DNA of 64,000 bases from Candidatus Heimdallarchaeota archaeon (lineage in GTDB: Archaea; Asgardarchaeota; Heimdallarchaeia; Heimdallarchaeales; Kariarchaeaceae). The stretch lies in NCBI GenBank assembly GCA_026702845.1, contig JADCLS010000007.1, forward strand, positions 124,001 through 188,000, written 5' to 3'. A program made the translations under genes and the position numbers. Positions 25,911-35,528 of this stretch are shown piece by piece (the first letter of the stretch is position 1; the number at the start of each line of letters is the position of its first letter). The notes under the pieces are model-generated. The model did no database searches, was not told the DNA's origin, and was given only the letters and a program-made list of their open reading frames with translations.

Positions 25911-26330
25911 GTATTGGCGTAATGCATAAGCTACCTGACCTCGATGCGTGGCAAGATGTTCAAGAAAATGCCAAAGCAGAAATTTGTAACTATATTCATT
26001 GCCTGATACTTTAGATTTCCACATTTTCTCCAAATCAATCTCTGAGAGATTATTTAGCGTTAGAAGATGTCTGTTTTTTGATCTAGCAAATCCTTTTTGC
26101 AATGAATTGATACTTTCCTCCTCAATATCAAATTCTTCATCGTCTCCTGTCGAGTAAAGATATGCTGCCATACGATACTCTGCACTAGACATATGTTTAA
26201 GTCTAGAGAAAATGGTTACATCATCTCCCATAGGGAATTTCAAGGCCTCCTCGGTCATTTCAGACAATAATTTATTAATCGCTTTGTGTTCCTCTTCGAC
26301 AGAGAATTTTAAAAAATCAAAAACATTCAT
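25902..26330 (-). CDS. DinB-superfamily four-helix metal-binding protein
   Basis: A 142-residue protein with the DinB/YfiT-like pattern: a first helix with EEEHKAINKLLSEM, a second with LKHMSSAEYRMAAYL, and a last with HFLEHLATHRGQVAYALRQ, giving candidate metal ligands on helices two and four (H-x3-H). Such proteins bind a divalent metal and may act as thiol transferases or hydrolases. The start is set at ATG 26330; the frame reaches back to 26411, but that overlaps the upstream gene and the domain starts here. Its last 9 nt overlap the convergent ATPase gene. It is not related to DNA polymerase IV despite the family name. Confidence 0.7.
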   Translation of the reverse strand: MNVFDFLKFSVEEEHKAINKLLSEMTEEALKFPMGDDVTIFSRLKHMSSAEYRMAAYLYSTGDDEEFDIEEESINSLQKGFARSKNRHLLTLNNLSEIDLEKMWKSKVSGNEYSYKFLLWHFLEHLATHRGQVAYALRQYLG

Positions 26331-26382
26331 ACTAGCAGTATTCTTATGCAATAGATAATTCTTTGTATTTGCGAAATCAAAT

Positions 26383-27453
26383 TCAACTCTTATTAGACTT
26401 ACTCTTACCAAATTTTCTTTTAATCACGGGATATAAGTAAATAATAATCAATACCAAAGTTAAGAAAATCGGTAAACCATAATGATCTACATGGCCATTG
26501 TATAAACAATTTAGCTCAGAACCAAATATTTTAAGTCTAAAATCTTGATCACCTAGATACACAAAATTGTTCTCTACAATGATATCATGTGGATGGGCAT
26601 CTAAGTTATAAAATAATTTGCTTACTAGACCAATAATACTTAGAGCATACACTCCTTTTTGAAGGTCTGCTACATATATATGACTTGAATTTCCCCAAAC
26701 ACCATAGGCTTCCCCATTAGGTTCCATGTAGCTTCCAAGTAAATATGGATTATTTGGAATACTGATATCAAACCATTTAATTCCCGCACCATGGCATCCG
26801 GTAAATAATATATTTTCATGAACATGAAGAGCAATAGGTGCTTCAGTCAATACTGTTGTAATTAAAGTAGGTGTATTAGGATTTGTAATGTTAATAATAT
26901 CAACTCCACGAGATCCATCTGCGATAAAGAGTAGATCTGAGTGAATGAAAATATCTCGGTAGTCTTGTACAAGAGGGGATGTATAAGTACCAATTAATTC
27001 AGGATTTTCTGGGATACTTACATTAACTATTCTCATGGTTTTTGTATTGATGGTGTAAACCAAATTATCCTGATAATCCAATGATAATACCCCAATATCA
27101 AAATTTGTCTCTCCAATTATTCTATAGTTGTTAGGATCTTGAATATCAGTAATTATTATACCCGATGTGCTATCAGCTATATATAGCTGATTTCCATTGA
27201 CTGCAAAACCGAATCCCATGTTATCTACATCTACATTACCCAGTACCTTAGGATTATATTTGCTTTCTACATTGATAATCTCAATACCCTCATTATTAGA
27301 TACAAAAGCCAAATTGTCATCGACCACTACATTATAACCAACTTTTAATCCCGGAAATGCATTATTATTAAGTGCATAAATCACAAAATATGATGTTATC
27401 GTGACAATAAGGAACATAATTTTAACTAATCTCAATTTATTCAGAGCTATCAC
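26383..27453 (-). CDS. LVIVD-repeat secreted or anchored protein
   Basis: About 356 residues: an N-terminal signal/anchor helix (near 10-28), then five to six beta-propeller-like repeats with the LVIVD-type pattern (hydrophobic-D-hydrophobic, e.g. GIEIINVESKYNPKVLGN, GIIITDIQDPNNYRIIGE, GVDIINITNPNTPTLI), and a C-terminal membrane helix (FLTLVLIIIYLYPVI) with a Lys-rich cytoplasmic tail. Such repeats occur in archaeal and bacterial surface proteins of unknown ligand. The TATA element ACTATATATC (27489-27498) is about 40 bp before TTG 27456/GTG 27453; I use the GTG, but an ATG at 27417 is possible. Confidence 0.75.
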   Translation of the reverse strand: MIALNKLRLVKIMFLIVTITSYFVIYALNNNAFPGLKVGYNVVVDDNLAFVSNNEGIEIINVESKYNPKVLGNVDVDNMGFGFAVNGNQLYIADSTSGIIITDIQDPNNYRIIGETNFDIGVLSLDYQDNLVYTINTKTMRIVNVSIPENPELIGTYTSPLVQDYRDIFIHSDLLFIADGSRGVDIINITNPNTPTLITTVLTEAPIALHVHENILFTGCHGAGIKWFDISIPNNPYLLGSYMEPNGEAYGVWGNSSHIYVADLQKGVYALSIIGLVSKLFYNLDAHPHDIIVENNFVYLGDQDFRLKIFGSELNCLYNGHVDHYGLPIFLTLVLIIIYLYPVIKRKFGKSKSNKS

Positions 27454-27739
27454 CAATTGTTTTCGAAAATTAGTACATTTTAGATTGATATATAGTTTAT
27501 TCTTCCGGTCAATGTCAATTAATAGATAAATTTGATGGGTCTGAGGGGCATTATTCCTTTTTTTATATAATCAATACTAGTTAAGATAAACATGTCAATC
27601 TAACATCTAAGAGAGTTTTAGAGCTAGGGTTTTGAACTCGATTTGAAAATTCTTCATATTCGAGAAAACAAAATTTCCTTTAATCTAGAATTGATAAGAA
27701 CAATTTTTTTGCGATAGAAAATTGTATAAATTGATACAA

Positions 27740-28591
27740 ATGAGTGACATTAAGAACATCACCGTGATTGGATCTGGACAGATGGGAGCAGGAATTGCCC
27801 TTGTCTCAGCAGTATATGGTTACAATGTGATTATGAATGATATTGAACAGAGGTTCATTGATGGTGGCATGACCAAGAACATTAAATGGTTGGATAAGAG
27901 AGTAGAGAAGGGAAAGATGTCCCAAGAAGAAGTCGATGCCATAAAAACTCGTCTATCAGGTGTGCTTTCCCTCGAGGAGGCAGTGAAGGATGCTGATATG
28001 GTAATTGAGGCAATCATTGAGAATCTTGATATCAAGAAACAAACTTGGAAAAAGATTGGTGATGCTGCTCCTGCTCATGCAATTTTTGGATCCAACACGT
28101 CTTCCCTATCGATCACTGAGATGGCCAAGGCATCGGGTCGTCCAATGCAGTTTCTAGGCACCCACTTCTTCAATCCGCCAGTGGTAATGAAGATCATCGA
28201 GTTCATCAAGGGTTATGAGACCAGTGAGGAGACACTTTCCAAAGCCATGGAGTACGGTAAATCATTGGACATGCAGACAGTACTTGCTGATGAAGCTCCT
28301 GGCTTCATCGTAAATAGGTTATTGCTTCCCCAACTCAACGAAGCATACTTAGCATTACAGGAAGGAGTGGCAAGCAAAGAGGATATTGATACGGCCATGA
28401 AATTCGGCCTCAATCATCCCATGGGGCCTCTAACTTTATCCGATTTCATTGGCCTGGATACGATCTTGTTTATTGCAGAATACTTACATTCTGAACTGGG
28501 AGATAAGTACAAGCCAGCCCCATTACTTAGGAAAATGGTGAGGGCTGGTAAACTAGGCCGAAAGACTGGGGAAGGTTTCTATAAATACTAA
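27740..28591 (+). CDS. 3-hydroxyacyl-CoA (3-hydroxybutyryl-CoA) dehydrogenase
   Basis: NAD-dependent 283-residue dehydrogenase of the Hbd type, acting on 3-hydroxyacyl-CoA in beta-oxidation or in C4 acyl-CoA conversion. The Rossmann motif is GSGQMGAG near residues 11-18. The catalytic His lies in LGTHFFNPP (about 142) with its Glu partner near 154, and the C-terminal domain contains NRLLLPQLNEA and GLNHPMGPL. The start is set at ATG 27740; an in-frame TTG at 27722 lies too far upstream of the Rossmann fold. It is followed on the same strand by an LLM oxidoreductase, a crotonase and a carboxyltransferase, suggesting a short-chain acyl-CoA pathway. Confidence 0.92.
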   Translation: MSDIKNITVIGSGQMGAGIALVSAVYGYNVIMNDIEQRFIDGGMTKNIKWLDKRVEKGKMSQEEVDAIKTRLSGVLSLEEAVKDADMVIEAIIENLDIKKQTWKKIGDAAPAHAIFGSNTSSLSITEMAKASGRPMQFLGTHFFNPPVVMKIIEFIKGYETSEETLSKAMEYGKSLDMQTVLADEAPGFIVNRLLLPQLNEAYLALQEGVASKEDIDTAMKFGLNHPMGPLTLSDFIGLDTILFIAEYLHSELGDKYKPAPLLRKMVRAGKLGRKTGEGFYKY

Positions 28592-28705
28592 ATTCTTATC
28601 GATTCAAATAAAAAACCTGTAGATGTTTAATATAATACCCATTCTATCTAAATAATCACTTTATGAGGGAATGAAAATTTATATGGATTATTTTCTAGTA
28701 TATTG

Positions 28706-29503
28706 ATGAAATATGCCTTGTATATCTCCACATTTGATAATTATGCCGATGCAAGCCAAGTAGTGAAATTTGGTGTATTGGCTGAAGAATCTGGGTGGGA
28801 TGCTGCTCTTGTTCCTGATCATATCATGCATAGAGGCCGAGTTCCTGTCCTTGATCCTATTGTTATTCTTGGAGGAATAGCTGGTCAGACTAATAAAATT
28901 AGGATAGGCACATGGATAACTGCAGTGCCTAGAAGACCACCATGGCTACTTGCTAAAGAAATCGCCACGTTAGAGAGTTTATCTAAACGTCGAACCATTC
29001 TTGGAGTTGGATCAGGGGGACCAGTTGATGATTTTGAACCATTTGGTCTTCTATACAAAAACCTTGGTGAGAAGCTTGATGAATCACTTGAAATAATGAA
29101 ATTATGCTGGAAGGGAGAATATTTTGAGTATGAGGGAAAACATTTCAAATTATCAAATGTACGATTATTGCCAAAAGCAAACCCAGAGATTTGGATAGGT
29201 GGATTTTGGCCTAATTCTAAACCATTTGAAAGAGGTGTCAAGTATGGTGCCTACACACCTGTCACACCAAATTGGCCAGAGCAATTTTCCGATAATGAAT
29301 TGAGACAGTTACTCTCTAAATATCGAGAGAGAACTGATGGTTTAATTGCTTTAGCTGGAGATTTACCCGGAACAACAAATAGTTTCTTTGAGATCTGTCA
29401 TGATTTCAAAGTTGATTGGTTGATTTACTCAGTTAGAGAACGTCAGTTCAATACTATGAAGAATGCAGAACAATTTATTGCAAATGGTCCACCAAGTAAT
29501 TGA
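28706..29503 (+). CDS. Luciferase-like (LLM class, probably F420- or flavin-dependent) oxidoreductase
   Basis: A 265-residue TIM-barrel protein of the LLM family: YALYISTFDNYADASQ at the start, AEESGWDAALVPDHI (helix 1/strand 2), IRIGTWITAVPRRPPWLLAKEIATLESLSKRR and the LGVGSGGP phosphate loop (about 95-102). Archaeal members commonly use coenzyme F420; that is inference here, since the cofactor cannot be told from sequence by eye. Slightly shorter than typical (300-340 residues). The substrate is unknown; position among acyl-CoA genes may be coincidental. ATG 28706 is chosen over the preceding TTG. Confidence 0.82.
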   Translation: MKYALYISTFDNYADASQVVKFGVLAEESGWDAALVPDHIMHRGRVPVLDPIVILGGIAGQTNKIRIGTWITAVPRRPPWLLAKEIATLESLSKRRTILGVGSGGPVDDFEPFGLLYKNLGEKLDESLEIMKLCWKGEYFEYEGKHFKLSNVRLLPKANPEIWIGGFWPNSKPFERGVKYGAYTPVTPNWPEQFSDNELRQLLSKYRERTDGLIALAGDLPGTTNSFFEICHDFKVDWLIYSVRERQFNTMKNAEQFIANGPPSN

Positions 29504-29676
29504 TTTATTTAATTGAATTATTAAGTATGTTAATATGAAAAGCGAACATAATGGTATTGCTATGGTATCAGAATAAATACAAAATGATATTCCAAGAGCA
29601 AAATAATTCAATGAAAATGTGAATTTCCTAGTAATATAGTAATTATTCTTATAATTGAACTTGAAATGACAAAAGT

Positions 29677-30471
29677 ATGACAGAATTTGAGACGATAAAG
29701 CTAACTTTTGATGACCCGATTCCATCTGTAGCTAAAATTGTATTCAGTCGTCCTAAAGCTATGAATGCACTTAATTCAACGATGATTAGTGAGTTAGATC
29801 TAGCAGTTAATGAGATTGAATTTAGGAGAAAAGAGATAAGAGCAGTATTATTGACAGGAGAAGGAAAGGCATTTATTGCAGGTGCTGATATTGCAGAGAT
29901 GGCAAAATTATCGGCAGTGGAAGCAAGACATTTCCTCTATTCAGCACAGCAAACTCTAAATAGACTAGAAAACCTACCCATGCCAACTATCGCACTTATC
30001 AATGGGTATGCCCTTGGTGGAGGGTTAGAAACAGCTCTTGCCTGTGATATTAGAATTGCATCTGAAAAAGCAGTTGTTGGATTACCAGAGGTATCATTGG
30101 GAATTATACCCGCAGCTGGTGGAACACAAAGACTTACTCGCCTTGTGGGAGTAGGAATGTCTAAACTAATGATTCTCACAGGAAGGCACTTAAATGCAGA
30201 GGAGGCTCTTGCAAATCGTATTGTAACTCAATTGATACCGCATGAAGATCTAGAGGCTGAAGTAATAAAAATATTGAAAGAAATCACCTCTCAAGCTCCA
30301 CTTGCAGTCAGTTTTGCCAAGAAGTCTATTCATAATGCACTTGATGAGATCCTTAGAGTAGGATTGGAACTGGAGCTTGATAAGGGAGTTGATTGTTTTC
30401 TCACTCAGGATCTGAGAGAGGGAATGAACGCATTCCTAGAAAAACGCAAACCCGAATATCAAGGTAAATAA
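29677..30471 (+). CDS. Enoyl-CoA hydratase/isomerase (crotonase family)
   Basis: A 264-residue crotonase-fold enzyme. The oxyanion hole is formed by the AGAD loop (68-71) and GYALGGGLE (110-118). Both catalytic glutamates of hydratases are present: Glu118 in GGGLET and Glu138 in LPEVSLG. That favours true enoyl-CoA hydratase activity over the isomerase or thioesterase branches. It acts in beta-oxidation or butyryl/propionyl-CoA metabolism together with the nearby hydroxyacyl-CoA dehydrogenase. The start is ATG 29677. An antisense frame of about 300 nt overlapping its 5' end is a shadow. Confidence 0.93.
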   Translation: MTEFETIKLTFDDPIPSVAKIVFSRPKAMNALNSTMISELDLAVNEIEFRRKEIRAVLLTGEGKAFIAGADIAEMAKLSAVEARHFLYSAQQTLNRLENLPMPTIALINGYALGGGLETALACDIRIASEKAVVGLPEVSLGIIPAAGGTQRLTRLVGVGMSKLMILTGRHLNAEEALANRIVTQLIPHEDLEAEVIKILKEITSQAPLAVSFAKKSIHNALDEILRVGLELELDKGVDCFLTQDLREGMNAFLEKRKPEYQGK

Positions 30472-30533
30472 ATTCATTCAATTTTACATTACTAAAGCAA
30501 ACGAATTAATTTGAAGTAAATTTAAGTCGAATT

Positions 30534-32087
30534 ATGACGAGTCCTCATGATGAAAAGTATCATGAACTAGAGGAAAAAAATGCTCTTGCAGAGGAAGGTG
30601 GAGGAAAGGCAAGAATAGATGCTCAGCACAAGCGTGGGAAACAAACTGCCAGAGAGAGAATTGATAAACTCCTAGATAGTGATTCATTTCTTGAGACTGA
30701 TAAATTTGTTATACACAGAACTCATGCTTTTGGACTGGAGAATAAAAAATATCTTGGTGATGGAGTTGTCACTGGTTATGGAACAATAAATAACAATCCA
30801 GTTACTGTTTTCTCACAGGATTTCACTGTATTCGGAGGTTCTTTAGGTGAGATGTACGCTCAGAAAGTAGTGAAGATTATGGATTTGGCCATGAAGAATG
30901 GTTGTCCTATCATCGGACTAAATGATTCTGGAGGAGCACGTATACAAGAAGGAGTGGCATCTTTAGCTGGTTATGGTGATATATTTCATGCAAATGTTCG
31001 TGCGTCAGGTGTTGTTCCTCAAATTTCTATAATCATGGGACCTTGTGCAGGAGGTGCCGTATACAGTCCTGCAGTAACAGATTTCATCATCATGGTACAA
31101 GACACCTCATATATGTTCATCACAGGACCTGCGGTTGTGAAGAGTGTAACCGGTGAGGATATTTCATTTGAGGATCTAGGAGGAGCTAAGACTCATGCTC
31201 GAAAATCCGGAATCGCTCATTTTGTTGCCCAGAATGAGGATCAGGCACTGGCCCTTGTGCATAAACTACTGGAATATATCCCTCAGAATAATCTTGAGGC
31301 TCCTCCAAAGAGAGAATCTGTTGATCCCAACACAAGTGTTGATGAAATCAGAAATGCGCTTCCAGCCAGCTCCAATGAACCTTACGATGTACGTGATATT
31401 ATCCGGATGGTAATTGATAAGGATAGTTTCTTTGAGATTCATGCTGATTTTGCACGAAATATAGTTGTTGGATTTGGATTTTTGGGAGGCAATGCAATTG
31501 GAATAATTGCAAATCAACCTAGTGTCATGGCAGGTGTGGTAGATATTGATGCTTCAGATAAAGCAGCTAGATTTATTCGCTTTTGTGATGCATTTAATAT
31601 TCCAATTGTCTCATTTATTGATGTTCCGGGCTTCCTTCCAGGCTCTGATCAGGAACATAGAGGAATTATTAGACATGGTGCTAAATTATTATATGCCTAC
31701 TCAGAAGCCACTGTTGCTAAACTAACAGTAATTCTACGAAAGGATTATGGTGGTGCTTATGATGTGATGTGCAGTAGACATCTTGGTGCAGATCATGTCT
31801 TTGCTTGGCCAACGGCAGAGATTGCTGTGATGGGTGCAGCTGGTGCAGTTAACATTATATTTAGAAAAGAATTACAGGAAGCCAAGGATCCAGAAAAACT
31901 TCGAACTGAATTCACAGATGATTATCAGAAACGTTTTGGAAATCCATATATTGCAGCAGAATTGGGTTTGATCGATTCAGTGATATTTCCCGAAAAAACA
32001 CGAGAAAATCTTCTCAAAGCAATGAAACAGACTGAAAATAAGAGATTGAGACCTGATCCCCGGAAGCATGGCAATATGCCAGTATAG
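30534..32087 (+). CDS. Acyl-CoA carboxyltransferase beta subunit (propionyl-CoA carboxylase / methylmalonyl-CoA decarboxylase type)
   Basis: A 517-residue biotin-dependent carboxyltransferase. The two crotonase-like halves are visible, with CoA- and biotin-side loops (LNDSGGARIQEG, GPCAGGAVYSPA, VPGFLPGSDQEHRG, RKDYGGAYDVMCSRHL). It moves a carboxyl group between carboxybiotin and propionyl- or acetyl-CoA. No biotin carboxylase, biotin carrier or sodium-pump subunit is in the window, so carboxylase and decarboxylase roles cannot be separated. It lies 62 bp after the crotonase on the same strand. The first 45 residues (HELEEKNALAEEGGGKARID, QTARERID) are typical for the family. Confidence 0.92.
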   Translation: MTSPHDEKYHELEEKNALAEEGGGKARIDAQHKRGKQTARERIDKLLDSDSFLETDKFVIHRTHAFGLENKKYLGDGVVTGYGTINNNPVTVFSQDFTVFGGSLGEMYAQKVVKIMDLAMKNGCPIIGLNDSGGARIQEGVASLAGYGDIFHANVRASGVVPQISIIMGPCAGGAVYSPAVTDFIIMVQDTSYMFITGPAVVKSVTGEDISFEDLGGAKTHARKSGIAHFVAQNEDQALALVHKLLEYIPQNNLEAPPKRESVDPNTSVDEIRNALPASSNEPYDVRDIIRMVIDKDSFFEIHADFARNIVVGFGFLGGNAIGIIANQPSVMAGVVDIDASDKAARFIRFCDAFNIPIVSFIDVPGFLPGSDQEHRGIIRHGAKLLYAYSEATVAKLTVILRKDYGGAYDVMCSRHLGADHVFAWPTAEIAVMGAAGAVNIIFRKELQEAKDPEKLRTEFTDDYQKRFGNPYIAAELGLIDSVIFPEKTRENLLKAMKQTENKRLRPDPRKHGNMPV

Positions 32088-32193
32088 TACTAAAGCTCAA
32101 ACCATTTTGAGGGGTCGATTTGTAATATACTACTCATTTCTCATCTTTTAAAGTATAAAATTTATTTATGATTGCCAAAAAGAAAGGATTACC

Positions 32194-32871
32194 ATGAAAA
32201 ATGGAAAACGAGGGTATGTTATATCCATATTTATTATGATGTTCTTACTAACTCTCACCGTGGTGGGAGCACAAGATACTTCTAAGGTAGGAATCTCATC
32301 TGGAGATCGTTGGGAGTTCAAAGTGGCTAAGAATACGGTGACTGATGATTCAGGTAATATCGATGTGTTTGAAATATCTGAGAGTGAAGGCGGAGAGGTT
32401 GCTGTTGGTGATACTTTCGAGTTTGAAATATCAAGTGATGTGGCTTCAGATGGCTCCTATGAATTTACCTATGATAATGGTGATGTTCGAGCAGTTGGTG
32501 ATGGAGATTTAAGTGAATTTGGTAGTGATGCTGTGTTCACAGATTGGGATTACTGGAAAACAGATGCAAAGAATTCTGGTCTCTTTGATGGAATGGACGT
32601 TACCGTCACTGATGGTGATGAATTATTTTCAGCTGTAGGTGAGATTAACCTATTTGGTACAATAATGAAGCTGGAGGCTAGTTATCACAAATCCACTGGA
32701 ATTATGGATTTCATCAGTCTAAAATTCTCTCAGGATGATGTTACTGAGGAACTACTACTTGAGAATGTTACCGGTGCCACAGCATCTAGTATTCCTGGGT
32801 TTGGCATGTATGCAGCATTATTATCTCTAGTTGCCATGATTCCACTTGTCTCTTCAAGAAGAAGAAATTAG
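32194..32871 (+). CDS. Secreted surface protein with PGF-type C-terminal anchor
   Basis: A 225-residue exported protein. Residues about 8-26 are a signal peptide (YVISIFIMMFLLTLTVVGA). The mature domain is acidic (Asp/Glu/Ser-rich, beta-strand patterning). The C-terminus has PGFG at 201-204, a hydrophobic stretch and RRR at 222-224, which matches the three-part PGF-CTERM-like signal processed by archaeosortases. The sequence alone does not show whether it is cleaved and lipid-linked. Acidity is typical of archaeal cell-surface proteins. The function of the domain is unknown. Confidence 0.72.
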   Translation: MKNGKRGYVISIFIMMFLLTLTVVGAQDTSKVGISSGDRWEFKVAKNTVTDDSGNIDVFEISESEGGEVAVGDTFEFEISSDVASDGSYEFTYDNGDVRAVGDGDLSEFGSDAVFTDWDYWKTDAKNSGLFDGMDVTVTDGDELFSAVGEINLFGTIMKLEASYHKSTGIMDFISLKFSQDDVTEELLLENVTGATASSIPGFGMYAALLSLVAMIPLVSSRRRN

Positions 32872-32991
32872 GTAAGATAAATTTATTCCAATAAGAAATT
32901 AAGCTAAATTAAACAAAAATACTAGTATACCTACAAATTATTTATGTTTGCTGAATATTTGATACAAATATATTTTTCTGAGGTCTTTTAC

Positions 32992-33888
32992 ATGAGAAGA
33001 GTGATAATTAATTTGATGCCAGGTTTTTTGGTTAGAATTTTTGCTAGACCATACGTTTCAGGTAATAGTATTGACAAAGGAATAGCCAAAGCAGATGATC
33101 TCTGGAATACGAAAGGAATTTCCTCCACGCTTGACCTATTGGGTGAAGCAGTCTATACTCGAGAGGATGTCCAATATAATGTGGATGTTTATCTTGAGTT
33201 ACTTGAGAAGTGTGAAGGTAAGGAATATGTCACAGTTTCCATAAAACCAAGTGCTCTTGGAAGTCATGAGAGTGAGGCTTATTTGGAAGAGAATATCAGG
33301 ACAATTCTTGATGCTGCTAAGAAACATGGGATTGAGATAACTCTTGATATGGAGGATCATACTTTTACCGATCTTACCCTAAAATTATACAGGAAACTAC
33401 TAAATGATTATCCCACCTTCGGTACAGTATTACAATCTCGTCTATTTAGAACATTTGATGATATCAAAGCTATGGATGATTTAAAGACCCGAGTTAGAAT
33501 GTGTATTGGGATATATAATGAGGATAAATCAATTGCCCTCCAAGTTAAACGAGATATGAAGGAAAAGATGGTAGAAATGTCCAAGTATTTAATGGATAAA
33601 GGTGATTATGTTGAGTTTGCAACCCACGATGAGGAATTTATAGATCAATTTCTAGTACTGGCCAAGGAAAACAATTGGACTGGAGATCAACTCGAATTTC
33701 AGCATCTGCTTGGTGTACCTATGGCAAAGAAACAGAAAGAAATTCTCGAGGCTGGTTATAAGGTGAGATTATATGTTCCCTTCGCTACTAAGTGGAGTTT
33801 TGCCATACCTTATCTAAAGAGAAGATTGGCAAATAACCCAAAAATGGCATTCTATGTTATTGGGCATTTATTCTCGAGAGATCATTAA
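32992..33888 (+). CDS. Proline dehydrogenase (monofunctional)
   Basis: FAD-dependent TIM-barrel enzyme oxidising proline to pyrroline-5-carboxylate and passing electrons to the quinone pool. About 298 residues, normal for the monofunctional PutB/ProDH group. Visible blocks: VSIKPSALG (about 73-81), ITLDMEDHTFTDLTL, RVRMCIGIYNE, EFATHDEE, EFQHLLGVP and the substrate-binding tail VRLYVPFATKWSFAIPYLKRRL. A TATA element AAATATATTT (32966-32975) lies about 22 bp before ATG 32992, so the earlier in-frame ATG at 32944 is rejected. No P5C dehydrogenase is adjacent. Confidence 0.92.
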   Translation: MRRVIINLMPGFLVRIFARPYVSGNSIDKGIAKADDLWNTKGISSTLDLLGEAVYTREDVQYNVDVYLELLEKCEGKEYVTVSIKPSALGSHESEAYLEENIRTILDAAKKHGIEITLDMEDHTFTDLTLKLYRKLLNDYPTFGTVLQSRLFRTFDDIKAMDDLKTRVRMCIGIYNEDKSIALQVKRDMKEKMVEMSKYLMDKGDYVEFATHDEEFIDQFLVLAKENNWTGDQLEFQHLLGVPMAKKQKEILEAGYKVRLYVPFATKWSFAIPYLKRRLANNPKMAFYVIGHLFSRDH

Positions 33889-34556
33889 GAAACGATTTTA
33901 CCATCTTTTAATTCTATGACCCTATCAAACATTTCCTTGTAGGTTCGATCATGAGTTACCATAATAACTGCCCTTTCTCCATTATGGGCAATCTCACGTA
34001 ATAATTCAACAATTTGTCTTCCAGTCATACTATCAAGTGCTCCAGTTGGTTCATCAGTGAGAATAACCTTGGGATTTGTCACAAGCGCTCGAGCTAATGC
34101 CACTCTTTGTTGTTGTCCACCTGATATCTGGAAGGGATATGAACTTACTTTATCTTCTAATCCAACTTGGGAGAGAATTTCTAAACATTTGTTCTTCCTT
34201 TCTCTCTCATCAATATTTTGAATGAGTAATGGCATCTCGACATTTTCTAAGATGGTAAAATCTGACAATAAACCAAAAGATTGATGTAGAAAACCAAAGT
34301 ATTGATTTCTCATCTTCGCTATTTCCTTGGAATTCATCTTTGTACTTGCTTCTTCAGCAATGAATACTTTTCCATCACTAGGTGTGTCCAGTAGGCCAAT
34401 GAGGTTAAGTAAGGTTGTTTTACCTGATCCTGAAATACCATATATCCCAATAAATTCTCCTTGTGAAATTTCAATAGAAATGTCTTTCAATGCCTCTAAT
34501 CTGTTACCCCCCACTGCAAATACCTTTCCTAGGTTTTCTGTTCTCACTAACTTCAT
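33885..34556 (-). CDS. ABC transporter ATPase, LolD/MacB type (second ATPase)
   Basis: A 223-residue ATPase typical of FtsX-like (type VII) ABC systems. Walker A is GISGSGKT at 40-47; the Q-loop region is YFGFLHQSF, then the signature ISGGQQQRV, Walker [13 protein letters not shown] and the H-loop VMVTHD. Last gene of a three-gene operon: its ATG overlaps the stop of the preceding ATPase gene (ATGA) and AAGGAGGAG lies just upstream. Its 3' end overlaps the convergent proline dehydrogenase by 4 nt. Two different ATPases with one permease suggest a heterodimeric motor. Confidence 0.93.
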   Translation of the reverse strand: MKLVRTENLGKVFAVGGNRLEALKDISIEISQGEFIGIYGISGSGKTTLLNLIGLLDTPSDGKVFIAEEASTKMNSKEIAKMRNQYFGFLHQSFGLLSDFTILENVEMPLLIQNIDERERKNKCLEILSQVGLEDKVSSYPFQISGGQQQRVALARALVTNPKVILTDEPTGALDSMTGRQIVELLREIAHNGERAVIMVTHDRTYKEMFDRVIELKDGKIVS

Positions 34557-35527
34557 GACGTCTCCTCCTTGATTATTACTTGATTCTGTTTGAGATGTAG
34601 TATTACCTTTTTTGGGGAATCTAGGAGAATATGGTTATTCTTATCCACTACAATCATTGATTGAGGGTTTATTGTTGATTTTGGTGCCAATTCTGCATTC
34701 TCTAGAACAATCCCATCGTCTGTATGGGTAATAGTTAGTAAGTTGGGTTGGTGAAGAACTTCCATGGCAGTTTGGGGTAACTCAATTCTTCCAAATTCAT
34801 CCTTTTTCAACTCCAATATCATTGATTCTGACTGAAATGTCTGTGCGAAAATCATCCCATCGCTTAGAATAAGTGATCGATCGGATTGTTTTGCCAATTC
34901 AGTATCATGAGTTACCAGAATAATTGTCATCTCATGATTTGTATTCAAATCCTTGAGTATTGCTAGTATTTCACTTCCTGTTTCATGATCAACCTCTGCT
35001 GTAGGTTCATCAGCAAGAAAAATGGATGGATTGAAGACCAGAGCTGATGCTAAACTCACACGCTGACGTTCTCCTCCAGATAATTGATGTGGTCTACTCT
35101 TCCAAACCTTCTTTGGTAAACCCAATTTAGTTAACCAGCCTTCAGCTATCGATTTAGCGTGATTCACCCCTCTTGTTTGAAGAGGAAGCATCACATTCTC
35201 CAGAGCAGAGTAGGCAGGTAACAGGATTGGTTTTTGTTGTAAGTATCCTATATTTTTAATTCGATACATGTCTCTGTCTAGTGAGTTACTGGTTGTTAAG
35301 TCAATCATGTTTTCATGAAAATGAATTACTTGACCTGCACTAGGGAGATCGAGACCACCGATTATGTTGAGTAAGGTACTCTTCCCAGATCCAGAAGGAC
35401 CAATAATACTCAAAAACTCTCCCTTGTAAATTGATAGATTAATCCCTTTTAGTGCAACAGTCTCAACAGAGGAAACTGGATCTTTGTATATTTTGTAACA
35501 ATTCTTCAGTTGTATTTTACTATCCAT
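34553..35527 (-). CDS. ABC transporter ATPase, LolD/MacB type, with C-terminal extension (first ATPase)
   Basis: A 324-residue protein. The ATPase core covers the first 225 residues: Walker A GPSGSGKS (about 43-50), LSGGERQRV, Walker B IFLADEPTAEVD, H-loop LVTHD. The last 95 residues are an added domain, mostly beta strands (EFGRIELPQTAMEVL, LTITHTDDGIVLENAELAP), resembling a small regulatory domain rather than a membrane part. ATG 35527 follows the permease stop by 1 nt and has GAGGTG upstream. With the second ATPase it forms the motor of the large FtsX-like permease. The extension is the odd feature. Confidence 0.9.
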   Translation of the reverse strand: MDSKIQLKNCYKIYKDPVSSVETVALKGINLSIYKGEFLSIIGPSGSGKSTLLNIIGGLDLPSAGQVIHFHENMIDLTTSNSLDRDMYRIKNIGYLQQKPILLPAYSALENVMLPLQTRGVNHAKSIAEGWLTKLGLPKKVWKSRPHQLSGGERQRVSLASALVFNPSIFLADEPTAEVDHETGSEILAILKDLNTNHEMTIILVTHDTELAKQSDRSLILSDGMIFAQTFQSESMILELKKDEFGRIELPQTAMEVLHQPNLLTITHTDDGIVLENAELAPKSTINPQSMIVVDKNNHILLDSPKKVILHLKQNQVIIKEETS

Positions 35528-35528
35528 T

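Noticed and set aside
27558..27600. TATA element followed at leaderless distance by ATG-TCA-ATC-TAA
   Set aside because: A three-codon frame is not a gene. The TATA element may start a longer leader for the dehydrogenase at 27740 or an RNA, but nothing else supports that.
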